The translations under genes were made by a program, and so were the position numbers. This document shows, one piece after another, positions 45,262 through 57,235 of a stretch of 64,000 nt of DNA. The notes below the pieces were generated by a model. It made no database searches. It saw only the letters and a program-made list of their open reading frames with translations, and was not told the DNA's origin. Every line of letters starts with the position of its first letter. The stretch's first letter is position 1. The DNA lies in contig NC_080423.1 of the NCBI RefSeq assembly GCF_029873635.1, positions 88,519,191 through 88,583,190 of the forward strand, written 5' to 3'. This DNA comes from Malania oleifera (Eukaryota; Streptophyta; Magnoliopsida; Santalales; Ximeniaceae).

Positions 45262-46836
45262 TGTATTCCTAAATATGCTTATTTAGTCCCCCATTTGCCT
45301 ATGCAATGTTCCTATTAACTCCGTAATTACCACTTCTTATTATTGTCTAGAGTTACACGTGATATATTTGATGTTTCAGGAAATCAGAGTTTAAATTGAA
45401 GAGTTACGCAGTGAGTTAATGCAGCAATTTGAAAGCACAAGGCTTGACCAAGTGCAAATCACAACTCCACTAGGTCTCCATGGCCTTGATTCAACTGCAG
45501 CAGAAGTTCCCTAATCGACCATGTGGTGCGACCAAGAAGTCACAAGGGGCGACCAGGTAGAGCTAGAAGATTCCAGAGTGCTAGTTAAACAGCAAGTTCA
45601 CAGAGACACTCGACCAAGGCACGACAAGGAGACCTTGGAAGTGCGACCTGGTCGATGATGCCATTGGTTGAACATGAAGAAATAATTAAAGATCTTCCAG
45701 ATTGTGTCGACCATGGCGTGCCGTGGTCACGACAATGGTGTGATGAGCTACCCCTAGCAGAAGATGCTCGCCGATGAAGGTTCCAAGGAAGAGTTCGACA
45801 AGGGCACTAAAGGCATAACAGGTTTAGCATGGTCGACTGAGTCACAACTTGGCAGTGCGATCAGGTCGACGCTGGTTGACTTCAAAAATTTGTTTCGCGA
45901 TTTTGTTGCCGATTGTTTCCTGATTTGAATTTGAGCGTGTGTAGACCCTAAGGGTTATAAATAAAAACTTCTAGGAGATAATAGTAGGCCGTCAAGCCAT
46001 GTATTGATTTTTGTTTTCTTAGGATTGAAAAGTTTGAACGTAGTTTTGGTTTTGTATGTGAAAATTCTGAATTTCAATAAAAGCTATGTTTACATTGGTG
46101 TTTATCATCTTGTCTTTGTGTTTGATTGCGTGCATAATGACTAGCTAATCTCTCAAATTCTCCGGTTGTGATGAAACCCTAAGTTAGATTTGCAAAGCTA
46201 GGGTTTAGTTGATTGTTCATAATAGGGTGTGGTTGCATGATTTTATTTAGATTTTTCTAAACTAATTTTCATAATCAAAGTACTAAGATTAGAGTGGGCC
46301 AAGCCTAATCTATGTTCATGCAACGGGATTAATAGGAAGGAATCCGTGTTCGCTAGATAGGGTATATACGGTTCTCCCGATCATGCTCCGGACAATTGGT
46401 GCGAACCCAAGTACGCTATACTACTCGAGCGGATTACTTGTCTTTATTTAGAGTTCATCATATGCGTTCGTATTAGGATGAACCGTTGAAGCCCATTATG
46501 GATAATTGAACGAACCTTACTTATTGCGAATTAACGGCTTAGGGTGGATTCATAACCGGGGAACTAATTTCCATAAGGACTTCACGTAAAGACCTTGTGC
46601 CTGTCTTAGTATAGTTGAATAGATTAATTTGCTTTCGTAGTTCTAAATAGAAAATCCAACATTCAACCTTTTCTTATTGTCTCTAGCGTAGTAAATTAGA
46701 TCAATTTTTGTGCACCACTGCATTGAGTCCCTAAGGATTGACACCTGACTTACTGTTCTACCAAACTTGGGAGCAGCTAGGGATTTATAAATTTTATCTT
46801 TGGTAGTTAAGGACTCAACCCTTGGCGAAGCTACCA
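45262..46836 (+). repeat. Right gypsy LTR
   Basis: It runs TGTATTCCTAAATATG to AAGCTACCA, co-linear with the left LTR with scattered substitutions and short indels. An L1 LINE fragment follows directly. Confidence 0.9.
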
Positions 46837-46844
46837 ACTTCCTC

Positions 46845-47310
46845 AGGTAAAACTACAGATTCAAAGTGCAAATTATGTAATGGAGGCATGGAAACCAAGG
46901 ACCATTAATTTTTTGATTGTCGGGTAGCTAGCCATAGTTTTCATGGGGCTTTAATGGAACTGAATATTCAGCACAAAGATTTTAGATGGAAGGCAAATTT
47001 GAATTGGTTATCTAGGTTGAGGAATTCAAATGTAGATACTAAGGCTAAAGTAGTGTGGGCTGCAGCAGTTTGTCATACTTGGAGATTAAAAAATAGTGCA
47101 ACACTGTGGTAATCAAAGGAGATGCAAGAAATCTGGTACAAATGACAAGACAAGCAATTCAGGAAGTTAAGGTCTGTGTAATGTGATGCAAAATTAAATT
47201 TTGATTTGTTACTTTTACTATGGTTTGAACTCTTGTAAGGGACTATGACCTGTTTTCCCCTCATGCTAATGAAACGGTTCTTAATGCCTACATTAAAAAA
47301 GAGTTTAAAG
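46845..47310 (+). mobile_element. L1-type LINE C-terminal fragment
   Basis: The plus strand encodes SKCKLCNGGMETKDH, FDCRVASHSFHGALM, WKANLNWLSRL and VVWAAAVCHTWRLKNS across one stop. This is the zinc-finger-like end of a plant L1 reverse transcriptase protein. It starts abruptly beside the gypsy LTR. Confidence 0.7.
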
Positions 47311-47345
47311 ACACCCCCCTGAAGACTTCAAGGCCATAACCATAA

Positions 47346-48830
47346 AATAACAACAACAACAACAACAACAAGCCTTGGGTCCCATTAGATGGGGTTGGCC
47401 ATATGAATCTTTTTTCGCCAATTCACTTTATCAAGAGCATTTTCCTCTACTAGAAATCCTTCCTCACCACCCCATAACAAGTTATTTTTAAAGTCTATCC
47501 CTACCTTTTTTCAAGCCAAAAAACAATAACTAACACACTCCTCCTCACAAGTGCATTATTAAATTTATGTTTCAAATGCCCACACCATCTAAACCACCCT
47601 TCCCTTATCTCGTCCTCGACCAATGCTACGCCTAAATTATTGCATATATGCTCGCTTCTTAGTTTATCTTTTAATGTTATACCACTCATCCACCTTAACA
47701 TTCACATTTCAGCAACTTTTACTTTTTGTATATGTTATTTCTTAATTGCCCAACATTTTAAACCATAAAGCATAGCTGGCCTTAAGAGTCATTCTATAGA
47801 ACTTTCCTTTTAATTTTAAGAGTATTCTACAATCACACAAAACACCTAACACACTCCTTCATTTTACTCAACCTGCTTTAACTCTATGTATTACATCCTC
47901 TTCAATTTCCCCTTTTGCTAGCATAATGGATCCACGATATTAAAATCTATAAGTTTTATTAATTTATTAATTATCAAGTTTAATCTTCTCTCCATTACTC
48001 CCCCTTACATTACTAAAATTACATTTCATATATTCTATTTTATTCCTACTTATCCTAAAAATTTTAGACTCTAAAACATTTCTCCAAAGTTTTAACTTAG
48101 ATTCCATTTCACTCCTACATTTATCAATCAAGATAATATTATCTGCAAACAAAATACACCAAGGGATCTTGTTTTGGATACTTCTAGTAAGTTTATCAAT
48201 CATTAAAGTAAGAAAATAAGGACACAAAGTAGAACCTTGATGTACACCTATTGTGATTGGAAAATCTCTAAATTCCCCTCCTACAGTCCTAGCGTTAGTC
48301 ATTACTCTATCATACATACCCTTAATGACCATACCCCCCCTTTTTTTTTTCTAAGACCAACCAAAGAATTTCCCTAGATACTCTATCATTTGCTTTCTCT
48401 AAATCAATAAAAACTATATGCAAGTTCCTATTCTTTTTCCTAAACTTTCCCATTATTCTTTTTAAAAAATAAATAGCTATCTTCAACACATAAAACCAAA
48501 TTGATTCTCTAAAACCCTTGTTTCTAATCTTATTCTTTGTTCATCATATGACTTATAATCTTAATTCCACAATAGTTATTATAATTTTGAATATCACCTC
48601 TGTTTTTGCATTTTTTTATTTTTAAAATAATATTGAATAAATTAGTTAACCATATACTTCCTTTACCTCCTAAATATTTCCAAACTTCAATTGGTTAGTT
48701 TTCTGGTCCTATAAATTTTCCACTTTTTATCTTTTTAAAGTCATCTTCATTTCAAGTACTCTAAGTTTATAAATAAATCTCCTATTTTTAGTCTCCTCAT
48801 TTGTAGTTCAATCTTTCAACTTAATTTTCA
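47346..48830 (-). mobile_element. RTE-type LINE, 5'-truncated, with (TTG)n tail
   Basis: The plus strand shows (AAC)n at 47347-47370 then AAGCCTTGGGTCCCATTAG, the reverse of an RTE 3' end with a TTG-repeat tail. Minus frames encode RT pieces: GVHQGSTLCPYFLTLMIDKL, IPWCILFADNIILID (FADN for the usual FADD), WRNVLESKIFRISRNK (47967-48332). The C-terminal RWMSGITLKDKLRSEHI with EGWFRWCGHL lies at 47501-47701. Upstream the homology fades at about 48830. The LINE has the same orientation as the partial gene to its right. Confidence 0.85.
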
Positions 48831-48913
48831 TTAAACAAGTACAATATAAGGGCATAAACCCTAATTCATGAAATGTAAACTTAAAAAAAAAAAATCAACA
48901 GCCAAAAACATAC

Positions 48914-49301
48914 CCTTTTCAGAGGCGTCAGAGATAGAAAGCTTTTGAAAACTCGGCGCAGACTGCTTCAGCAGCGTCATACTAATTTCCAGTCCTTCAA
49001 ACTGGCAAAGCAACAAACTCCAAAGTTAAAACCCAATCCTTTCGCGTCATCAAAAGATCAGAGTAGGAAAACAAAAGAAAATTGGAAGGAAATATAAAGA
49101 CTAAATTTTGTTCTTCCCATCCTGGCTTGCTTCCCACCAATTTCTCAGCACCCAGAAAATGCGCGAAGAGCTCAAACTTACAGACAGCTTCAAAGCCTGA
49201 CCAGAACCTTTTCCTTCAATCGTAAGAATCAGTGGCTTGTCGCAGATGGGAGTCTTGAAAGAAGAAGAAGAGGAATCCAAGGCAGCAGTGACATCGCCCA
49301 T
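48914..49301 (-). CDS. Unidentified gene, first two exons
   Basis: Exon 1 (49182-49301) begins MGDVTAALDSSSSSFKTPIC and ends after 40 codons at a GTAAGT donor. Exon 2 (48914-49001) follows a TTTGTTGCTTTGCCAG acceptor in the same phase and encodes FEGLEISMTLLKQSAPSFQK then LSISDASEK, ending at a GTATGT donor. The 180-bp intron is AT-rich. Splice sites, matching phase and the absence of stops argue for a real gene, transcribed leftward. A CCAATTGG word at about 49376 may belong to its promoter. The next exon would lie beyond a truncated RTE LINE at 47346-48830, so the gene may have a TE in intron 2 or be cut off. I do not recognise the protein. Confidence 0.5.
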
Positions 49302-49439
49302 TCCTTGCCGAGCAGAGAAACGTCAAATATGTTTTTAACTGAAAAGAGAAAGGCCAAATTTGCGATGAGGTTGGACCAATTGGCACTTTGTGTCGTGTTT
49401 TTTTTTTTTCTTTTTTTTCTAAAATGGAGTATAATTAGT

Positions 49440-49915
49440 AGTGTAAGTGAGTAAGCTTATTCCTAAGTTACTCAAAATCGATCGTACGTTAACTCAATTC
49501 AACTTGATTTTACTCGAATTCAAATAGAGTTCAAGCTACTTCACTATTTTAATAAGTCGAATTAAATTTTTATAATAGTACTTAAGTCAAATTTGAAACC
49601 TAATCGAACTTTTTAATTTTATTATTTTTATATTATATATATCATTTAATATATATTTTATAAATATATTTAATATTTAATATACATTATTTATATTTAT
49701 ATATGTATTTAATATTAATTTATAATTGATTCAAGCTTAAACGAGTCGAGCTCGAGTTTTATGAAGTTATAATCAAGTCGAACTCGAGTTTAATAATTAG
49801 GAAATTGATCACATTCGACTCAAGTTTCCAATTCAATATTTTCATGTTGAGTCAAGTTCGAATTATTTTACTGCGTTGATTCGACTCAATTCGAATGCAC
49901 CCATAGGCTAATTTT
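49440..49915. mobile_element. hAT-like fragment
   Basis: The stretch is rich in CGAGTCGAGCTCGAG, GACTCAA and ATTCGAA words. It ends in CTCAATTCGAATGCACCCATA, the reverse of a TATGGGTGCATTCGAA-type terminus. The opposite end was not found. Confidence 0.45.
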
Positions 49916-50163
49916 GAGGTCTAATTAATTTATAAGTTGTCACGCAATTTGTTTGGTTCAGCAAAGTAGTTATTCCTTAGAATAAAATGAAATATTGTTT
50001 AAATTTTAAAAATTAAGAAAATTATTATTCTTTATATATTTCTAATTGTTTCATTTAACATGTAATAAAAAAGTAATAGGCATTTGCATGATGAAATTTG
50101 GGAAAAATTATTGCTTCTCAATTTTTTATTACGGACTCATAAAATATTTTATACTTTTATTTA
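49916..50163. other. AT-rich spacer
   Basis: No feature is visible up to the target-site duplication of the next LTR. Confidence 0.5.
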
Positions 50164-52332
50164 TGTTGACTTTTTGAGTTTTGTCTCTATTTTGATGTTA
50201 ACAAAACACTTGGATCTAATGTGTATGTCTAGTACTTGAACAGACTTGTGATTCAGATCACACACATGGAAGAGGATTGATGGAAGCCATGAAGGACTTA
50301 ACGCTCATACACTTGGCGCATTCTATGAAATCAGAGGAGCAAAAAAGAAGAAGAAGACATTTGGTTTAAATTGTAAATGCATTTTTGTTTCATAATTTGG
50401 TTTGTAATAATGCATTTCATGCATGGTATGATGATAAATCTCAAATGACCGTAGACAGACCTTAGGGCATCTAAAATTTAATCAAAAAATCCTTTTCATA
50501 AAATGATAAAATCAAACAAAGATTTTTGGAATATCTTTAGGGTCAAAATTGGGGCAAAAACAGGGTTAAAATTAATTTTACAAAGACTTTGGTCGATTGA
50601 CGTTGCATTTTTTAGGTTTAATTAAAAAGCCTAAGCCGACCGACCACGTTCCTATTGGAACGGCTAGCCAACCGACCTCTTGGACCGATAGACCGGCCTT
50701 TGGCCTCAGCCTATTGGCCTTTGTTTATTGACACATTTTGACCGCCCAGCCGACCGACCTTTTAGTTCAAAAACGCCTCAACCGACCAACCTTCTGCCAC
50801 AGTCGACCGAACCTACGAAAATTCGAAATCACCTTTTGGTTAGCCAACTGGCACCTCCCTAGGTCGACCGAAGCCCTTTAGAAATTCAAACTTATTGTGT
50901 GAGGTCAACCGACCAATGCAGGGTCAGCCGATCGAACCTCTCGAGCTGACTTAATTTCATAACGCTAATCGTCATCAATTTTTCAATTAAACTTTTCTAA
51001 AATGACTAGTGTGTCCCTAACAGTCATATTTTTCCCAGACTTTATAAATACCTTCTTTAGAAACATAATTACTAAAATGATTAGCCAAAAATTTTCTCTC
51101 AAATATTTTTGCTAATTTTCATCTTCAAAATCATTTTTCATACTCTCTTACTCCCATTCTTTTTCAAAATCATTTTTTAAGAGAGCATTTGTTTGTTCTT
51201 TCACTCCCTTGTTTTCAAATCAATTGTTTTAAGAGATTATTGAGAGAAGTATTTTTATGTTTGGACATATATTTTTAAAAACATTTACTCTCATTTTACT
51301 CTCATTTTTTAGAGTAAAACATTTACTCTCATTTAGCTTGTGGATCTTTGCACATATATTGCAAAAATTTCCAAAGCTCATTATACTTTTATTGCAAAGA
51401 TATTTTTGAGCAAAAACCCTTGCTTCCCTTCGAACTATAATTTTTGAATATTATGTTTGGGAAAATCTTTGGGTAAGTTAAAGAGTACCTTAAGCATATA
51501 TTCGTATACATCTTTGCTTGAAAGGTATCACATTTTTTATCATTGAGGAAAATTATTTTCACACTCTCAATCTTAATGGAAAATATTTTTTGTGAAAAAT
51601 ACTCATACTCACCTAAGATTAATTTTATATCATATGTGAGTGCATTGTACTTTAAATTTGTACACATTTGCTTGTTGTAGAAGCATTATGTTTGTACACA
51701 AAAATATTATTTGATATTGTTGTATTCCTGATGTGTGGTCAGAAGAGGATTGCACTGGCCTATAACGTGCACTGGATAGACTTAGACCCGGTTAAAAAAA
51801 GTCCTAGATTGGTTTAGACCTGGTTAGGAGAACTAGAAGCACCATCCTATAAGGTGTGGCTAGGTTAGGGTCTATCCTGTAATGTGACCTGGGGTATTTC
51901 TCGCCTAATAAGGAGAGGAGATTGTAATCAGTGTCGCTCCACTTGTTAAGTAAGCACCCAATGGAATCCTCGTGCTGGTTAGCTTGAGGCGGGGATGTAG
52001 GTTGGTTTGGCCGAATCTTGATAAAAATACTATGTCCATTTTCTCTTCCTTACACTCTTAATTTTCGCATTACATTTTCCTACACATGCATGTTTATAGT
52101 TGATGCATAGTGAATGTTATGCATGGTTTTAAATATTGTGAATGGTAGAGAAATACTGAGACTGATATATCGTTTTTCATATTTGCTCAGTTAAATATTG
52201 TTAGGTAATTGACATTTGCTTAGATAGACTCTAAGTTGTGAAATACTGATTGCTAATTTGAACCTAACCTAAGAAGAAATTTTTAAATACCCAATTCACC
52301 CCTCCACTCTTGGGAATACACCAATTACATCA
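50164..52332 (+). mobile_element. Solo LTR, SIRE-type subfamily D, TSD ATTTA
   Basis: A single LTR from TGTTGACTTTTTGAG to CCAATTACATCA is flanked by ATTTA at 50159-50163 and 52333-52337. GACCGACC-like words lie at 50630-50940, a TTTATAAATACC box at about 51041 and the paired hairpins at 51968-52020. Confidence 0.93.
51968..52020 (+). promoter_or_regulatory. Two abutting potential RNA hairpins in LTR D
   Basis: Hairpin 1: CCTCGTG with CTTGAGG (six of seven pairs, one G-U). Hairpin 2: CGGGG with TCTTG, five pairs of which three are G-U. The order and 31-nt length of hairpin 2 equal those of LTRs B and C. Confidence 0.5.
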
Positions 52333-52369
52333 ATTTACTTTATAGTAATAATATAATTTTTTGTATAAC

Positions 52370-54545
52370 TATTGGAATTGGTGTATTTCCAAGAGGGGGT
52401 GAATTGGAAATTTAAACACTCCTAGGTCAATTTATATAAACAGCAGTATTTCACAACTTAGGGTATTTCTAAACAGATTCTAATTCCGACAATAAATTAA
52501 ACTAAGCAGAAATTTAAACAATTAAGGCAACTCAGTGTTTCCTAAGCACTCACAGTAATCAATAAAAAGCATATAAGTGCGGAAATTAAATATCGTAAGG
52601 AAAGAGAAAGCTGGACACAAGATATGATATCGGGTTTGGCCAACTGTGTCTACGTTCCCACATCAAGCCATACCAGCTATAAGGATTCTACTAATGCTCA
52701 CTTGCGGGTAGAGCGACACAGAATACAACCCTATTTCCTTATTGGGTAAGGGAAAACCCTAGGTAAAATTTGCAGGGCTAACCCCAACCTTTACAACCTA
52801 ATCCTTGTGGGTTAGATCAACACCCCTTTAGGCCACACCTAGAATACAACAAATGATAAGAATTTTTGTGTACAATTTAAATGCTTCTACACAAGCAGAT
52901 ATGTACTACAATTCAGCACAGTAAACAATACACTCACGTATGATAGAGAATTAATGTTCAAGTGAGATTTGTTCTAAACAGTGTATCTACTCACAACAAG
53001 ATATGTATCAAAGTATACTTATAAGTGAGTAAGGTCTTTGTTTCTAGAATATGTATTCACAATCTAAGCAATCATAGAATCTAAACAACCTTAAGCAAAT
53101 ACCTTAATAATATTTTTCACAAATTAAGCACAATAGAGGTTATAGATTATAGCTTACCAAAAATATTTATCAAAGATAAATGTAAGCTTTCAAGTCTTGC
53201 AATCAGAATGCAAGAGACTCACAAGCTAAAGTAAGATTTTCCCACAAGAATATAAATCAATACGAAAATAAAAAGGGAAAATCACCAAGCTAACTCTCAA
53301 GCAAGCTTTTTCAATGAGTAAGAAATGTGAGATCATAAGCTTAAAAATAGTGTATAGAAATGCTCGCAGCAATATAGAGACTACTCTTCAGTCTTGCAAT
53401 CAAATTTGCAAGAGAGGAGTATAAGAAAATGAAACTCTCTTTTTTTAGCAAAGAATGTAAGAGAGAGAATGAAATATTTGGCTTGAAAATTTGAAGTGTA
53501 GGAAAATAGGAGTATATAAAATTTGAGAGAATTTTTGCTAATATATTTGCTAATCTCATTCCTAATCAAAGCAAATAAATGAGTATTTATAGGTACTCCA
53601 CAAATTATAGTCATTGGGGACTTATTTGGTATTTTAAAAATGTTTTATCAAGTTTCAACCTCAATTATCGCGGTTAAATTAAGCGAACTCGAGAGGTTTG
53701 GTCATCCAGTCCTTAGGGTTGGTTGCCCGAACAGACACAATGCTGTTCTTAGGTTCGGTTGGCTGAGAGAAGGCCGATTGGCTGAACACCAGGGCGATTT
53801 CCCAACCTTCTTGGTTTCGAGCAGTTGATCTATGGTTTGGGTTGCCAAACCTTACAATTCGGTCGCCCGAGCCAATTTTGAACTACAAGTTCAGGCGTCT
53901 GGGGAAGGTAAAAAGTGACAGCTCTAAGTTTCGGTCGATTGTGGACATTCAGTTCATTCGCCTAAACCATAGTCAACAATTTGACCTAGTCTAGTTCGGT
54001 CGATCGAGGCATTTATAACGCTAAGGTTCGGTCGCTCAAATCCCTTTCAAGCTTAAATTTTGGTCCTAATTTTGATAAGTAGTCACCCTTATTCATATGC
54101 TTATAACTCTTGAGTTATAAAGGATTTGTCATGAGGTACTTGGAGACCAAGAGTCAGTCTACGACCTAGGCTTTTAAATTAAGCACAAAAATCTGGCGTC
54201 GGTTGACCAAAGTCAGGTTTGGTTCCCTACGGTCAGTCTATGGCCTTTTGAGCATTAAATCCAAATCATGTATGAGATGCAAATATTACACACCATTATT
54301 ACAGACCCACAAGATAAAACTTAAATGCATTACAATTGAAAACAAATATGTTTGCATCCTCTACTTTTTGCTCTTCTTGTCTTTATGGAATGCGTCAGAT
54401 TGTCTAACTTTAAGCGTCCTGACTTTCATCTTCCATTTTCTTTTGTGTGTGTTAAAATAGAATCCTACTCAATCACTTAATAACACACATAAGATGATTG
54501 TACTTTGTCAGCATTAAAACAAGGATTAGACTCAAAAAGTCAACA
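52370..54545 (-). mobile_element. Solo LTR, subfamily D-like, inverted, TSD ATAAC
   Basis: Read on the minus strand it starts TGTTGACTTTTTGAGTC (54545) and ends at CCAATTCCAATA (52370; TA for CA). ATAAC stands at 52365-52369 and 54546-54550. It is clearly related to 50164-52332 but much diverged. Thirty-seven bases separate the two. Confidence 0.9.
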
Positions 54546-54550
54546 ATAAC

Positions 54551-54931
54551 TAATTGTAAATAAACTATTAAAATTAATTTATTCCTATAAATAGACATTC
54601 TATAAATCAAACGTTAATTTTTATGCTACTACAAATAGATCAGTACAAAATACTTTTACTACTTTAATTGATAAATTACTTTTACTTTTATTTATTATAA
54701 TTTTTATGTCATAATCAACATTATTTCCCTATACCAATTTACAAAATTAGAGCCATAAAAAAATGAAGAAATAAAAAATCAAGTTTTTAATTAAAATATT
54801 CAAATAAATAGAAAATAATAATAAATATCAAATAAATTTCAAAATTTAATAAAAATTGTCCTAAAATAAAAACACATTTTTTCCCCAAATTTTAAAATTT
54901 TTTTAAAATAAAAAACTATTTTAAATGATTT
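54551..54931. other. AT-rich spacer
   Basis: Very AT-rich; no gene or element end. Confidence 0.5.
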
Positions 54932-56424
54932 TGTTGGCCTACAAGGCTTAAGAATCTTATTTTGATGATAACAAATCAAGGAAACTTAACATATTTTGTT
55001 AAGTGATGTTTCAAGATTCAAGTGTTTTTTGATTAAAAAATTTAAGATATCAAGTGCTTGATAAAGTTCATTAAAAGCTTAGACTCAAAAATAGAAGATC
55101 TAATAAAACTAAAGTCTATTGAAGAAAAAAGTCAAGATAGAGTGAATGGGAGCAAAAACATGAAGACTTAGTGTTTAGAAAATTATAGTCTTAAGAAGTC
55201 TCATGGAAGTGCTTCGCAAATTTCGATATAAATGTTTGAAACTCTTAGGAACCATTATTGACTTAGAGACTTGATTTTGAAAACCCGGAAAATATTTTAA
55301 AGTCTCATTTAAGTTTTCCAAGATTAAAGATTAAAGATTTAAGTGTTGAAAATCAAAGTTTTTGGAAAGTTGTAAGATTAGACGACTAACCTGATTCGAT
55401 CAGTTGATTGACATTTTTATGCTGAAAAAATTGAGCAGACAGAATAGAATCAGGCGACTGACCCCATTCTATATTTGAAAATTTTCTGAATTATAAAGAA
55501 TCAGGCGACTGACCTTATGAATACAGTCGACTGACCTTTATATTTTCAAATTTAAAACAGCGAGGCAAAGTTTCCAAAATTAATTACTAGCCCCCAAACT
55601 TTGAGAAAACTTGGGAAACGCTGCAAGAAATTTGGGGAATACAAAAGTTTACTTTTTCTATCTATAATTTCATGTTAAACCTAAGAATTATAGACACCAA
55701 CAAGCAGCAATCAATCTTATTCATATATATTCAAAGCTATCTTGCTAAATACTTTTGCTTATTAAAAGCTCACGATTCTTACTATTTCACTGAGATTTTC
55801 AAATCTAAGATAAAACCCTGGTGATATCTTCTTGAGCTTCATTCATTATCTTGTTATTTTGCTAAAGTATTTTGATCTTTAACTTGTACAGATATGCTCT
55901 AACTGAGAGTGTTTATTGTACGACACAAAGCTTGCTTCTTTGTATTGTTCTTTTCGATGATTCAGGGTTGTTGGATCGTTGCCTAACAAGAAGGGGTATT
56001 CTCGTTAGAGAGGGATCTCCACCTGAGAAGGAGAGAGGTTGTAAGTTTGCCTAATTAAGAAAGTTGGAATCCTCACAGCGGTTGCTTGGGGCAAGGATGT
56101 AGGCTGCGGGCTGAACCTTGTAAAAAATCTGGTTCTTAGCTCTTCTCCTTACTCTCTTTAATTTTCTGCAAGAATATTATATGCTTGTATGATTTTTTTT
56201 ATATCTTGTTGAACTTTGGAAATTGCTGGAATCTTGGTTTTGATCATTATTTGAAATCAGCATACTATAAATTGTTGGTTGGTTGGATATTTTCAATAAA
56301 AGTCTGATTTTTGAAAATAAACAATTGAAAGGTAATTTCAACTAAAAGTTTTACAAAATCAAATCTTTGAAAATCATATTTCATTGATTGAAGTAAAAGA
56401 ACAAATTATGAGTTTGAGTTTAAA
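54932..56424 (+). repeat. 5' LTR of SIRE copy 2, 3'-truncated
   Basis: It begins TGTTGGCCTACAAGG and follows the copy-1 LTR up to GAGTTTGAGTTTAAAA. The next bases, GAATCTCTATATGGG, belong to gag and match copy 1 at about 20517. The hairpin-2 region is at 56092-56120 with CAAGG pairing CCTTG. Confidence 0.9.
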
Positions 56425-57235
56425 AGAATCTCTATATGGGATATTTCGTAAAAGAATCAAAACATTATGCTAGCACATCTTCCACAAATGCTTATGAATA
56501 CACTACTTGCTTCTTGTGTAAGAAAAAAGAACATATAAAGTTTGAATGTCTATTTAAAAGGAAAAATGTTAAAATCAAGAAAGTATGGAGAGTCAAAATT
56601 GAAAATAAACATGGAATAAAAAGACCTAAGAAAGTTTAGGTACCAAAAGTAACACCTCGAACCCTTCTTGTAGGTGTGCTTTAGGACCACTCTATCAAAA
56701 GATAAATGGTACTTGGCAGCGAGTGTTCAAGACGCATGACCGGAGACAAATCAAAATTTACCACACTAATGCAAAAAGATGGTGGATATGTCACCTTCAA
56801 CGATAATGCTAAAGGAAAAATTATCAGTATCAGAAAAGTAGGTAAAGAACCACCCTTCTTAACCATTGATGATGTTTTACTAGTAGATGGGTTAAAACAT
56901 AATTTACTTAGTATAAGTCAATTAAGTAAATAAAGGCTTTGACATAATCATTAAATAGTTGAAAATCGAGAAAAACATGATGTTTTATTCACTGCTTATA
57001 GGGTTGATAAGGAATATTGTATAAACTTTGAAAATCTAATATCTCAAGAAATCACATGCTTAATAGCCATAAATGAAGCTAGCTGGTTATGACATAGAAG
57101 ACTAGGACACACTAGTATGGATTTGCTATCTAAATTAGCTAAAAAAAACTTAGTCAAAGGTCTACCTAGCACAAAGTTCGTAAAAGACAAAATTTGTGAT
57201 GCTTGCCATCTTGGAAAGCAAACTAAGACAAGTTT
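56425..57235 (+). pseudogene. SIRE copy 2: gag end, protease, integrase start
   Basis: The second gag knuckle CFLCKKKEHIKFEC is at about 56497-56538. The protease frame (56706-56933) has RRMTGDKSKFTTLMQKDG, but the DSG active-site codons are lost by a small deletion. The integrase zinc region continues (DLLSKLAKKNLVKGLP, CDACHLGKQTKTSF), with a stop replacing a Trp in the expected WHRRLGHT. It ends where the nested LTR begins. Confidence 0.85.

Larger units (their letters stand above)
38082..46836 (+). mobile_element. Ty3/gypsy (Athila/Tat-like) element with interior replaced
   Basis: Two closely similar LTRs (38082-39663 and 45262-46836) stand in direct order. TTGGCGCCGTTGTCGGGG follows the first, a typical gypsy primer-binding site. 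A truncated gag (39772-40443) is then lost at a junction with an unrelated SIRE-like 3' half (40444-44073). About 1.2 kb of gypsy-type 3' untranslated DNA and a TTGAGGGTTG tract lead into the second LTR. Protease, RT and integrase of the gypsy element are absent. The outer flanks TCTGA and ACTTC do not match, so it is not a simple intact insertion. Confidence 0.8.

Noticed and set aside
50164-54545. The two LTRs as ends of one element
   Set aside because: They are in opposite orientation, only 37 bp apart, and each has its own target-site duplication.
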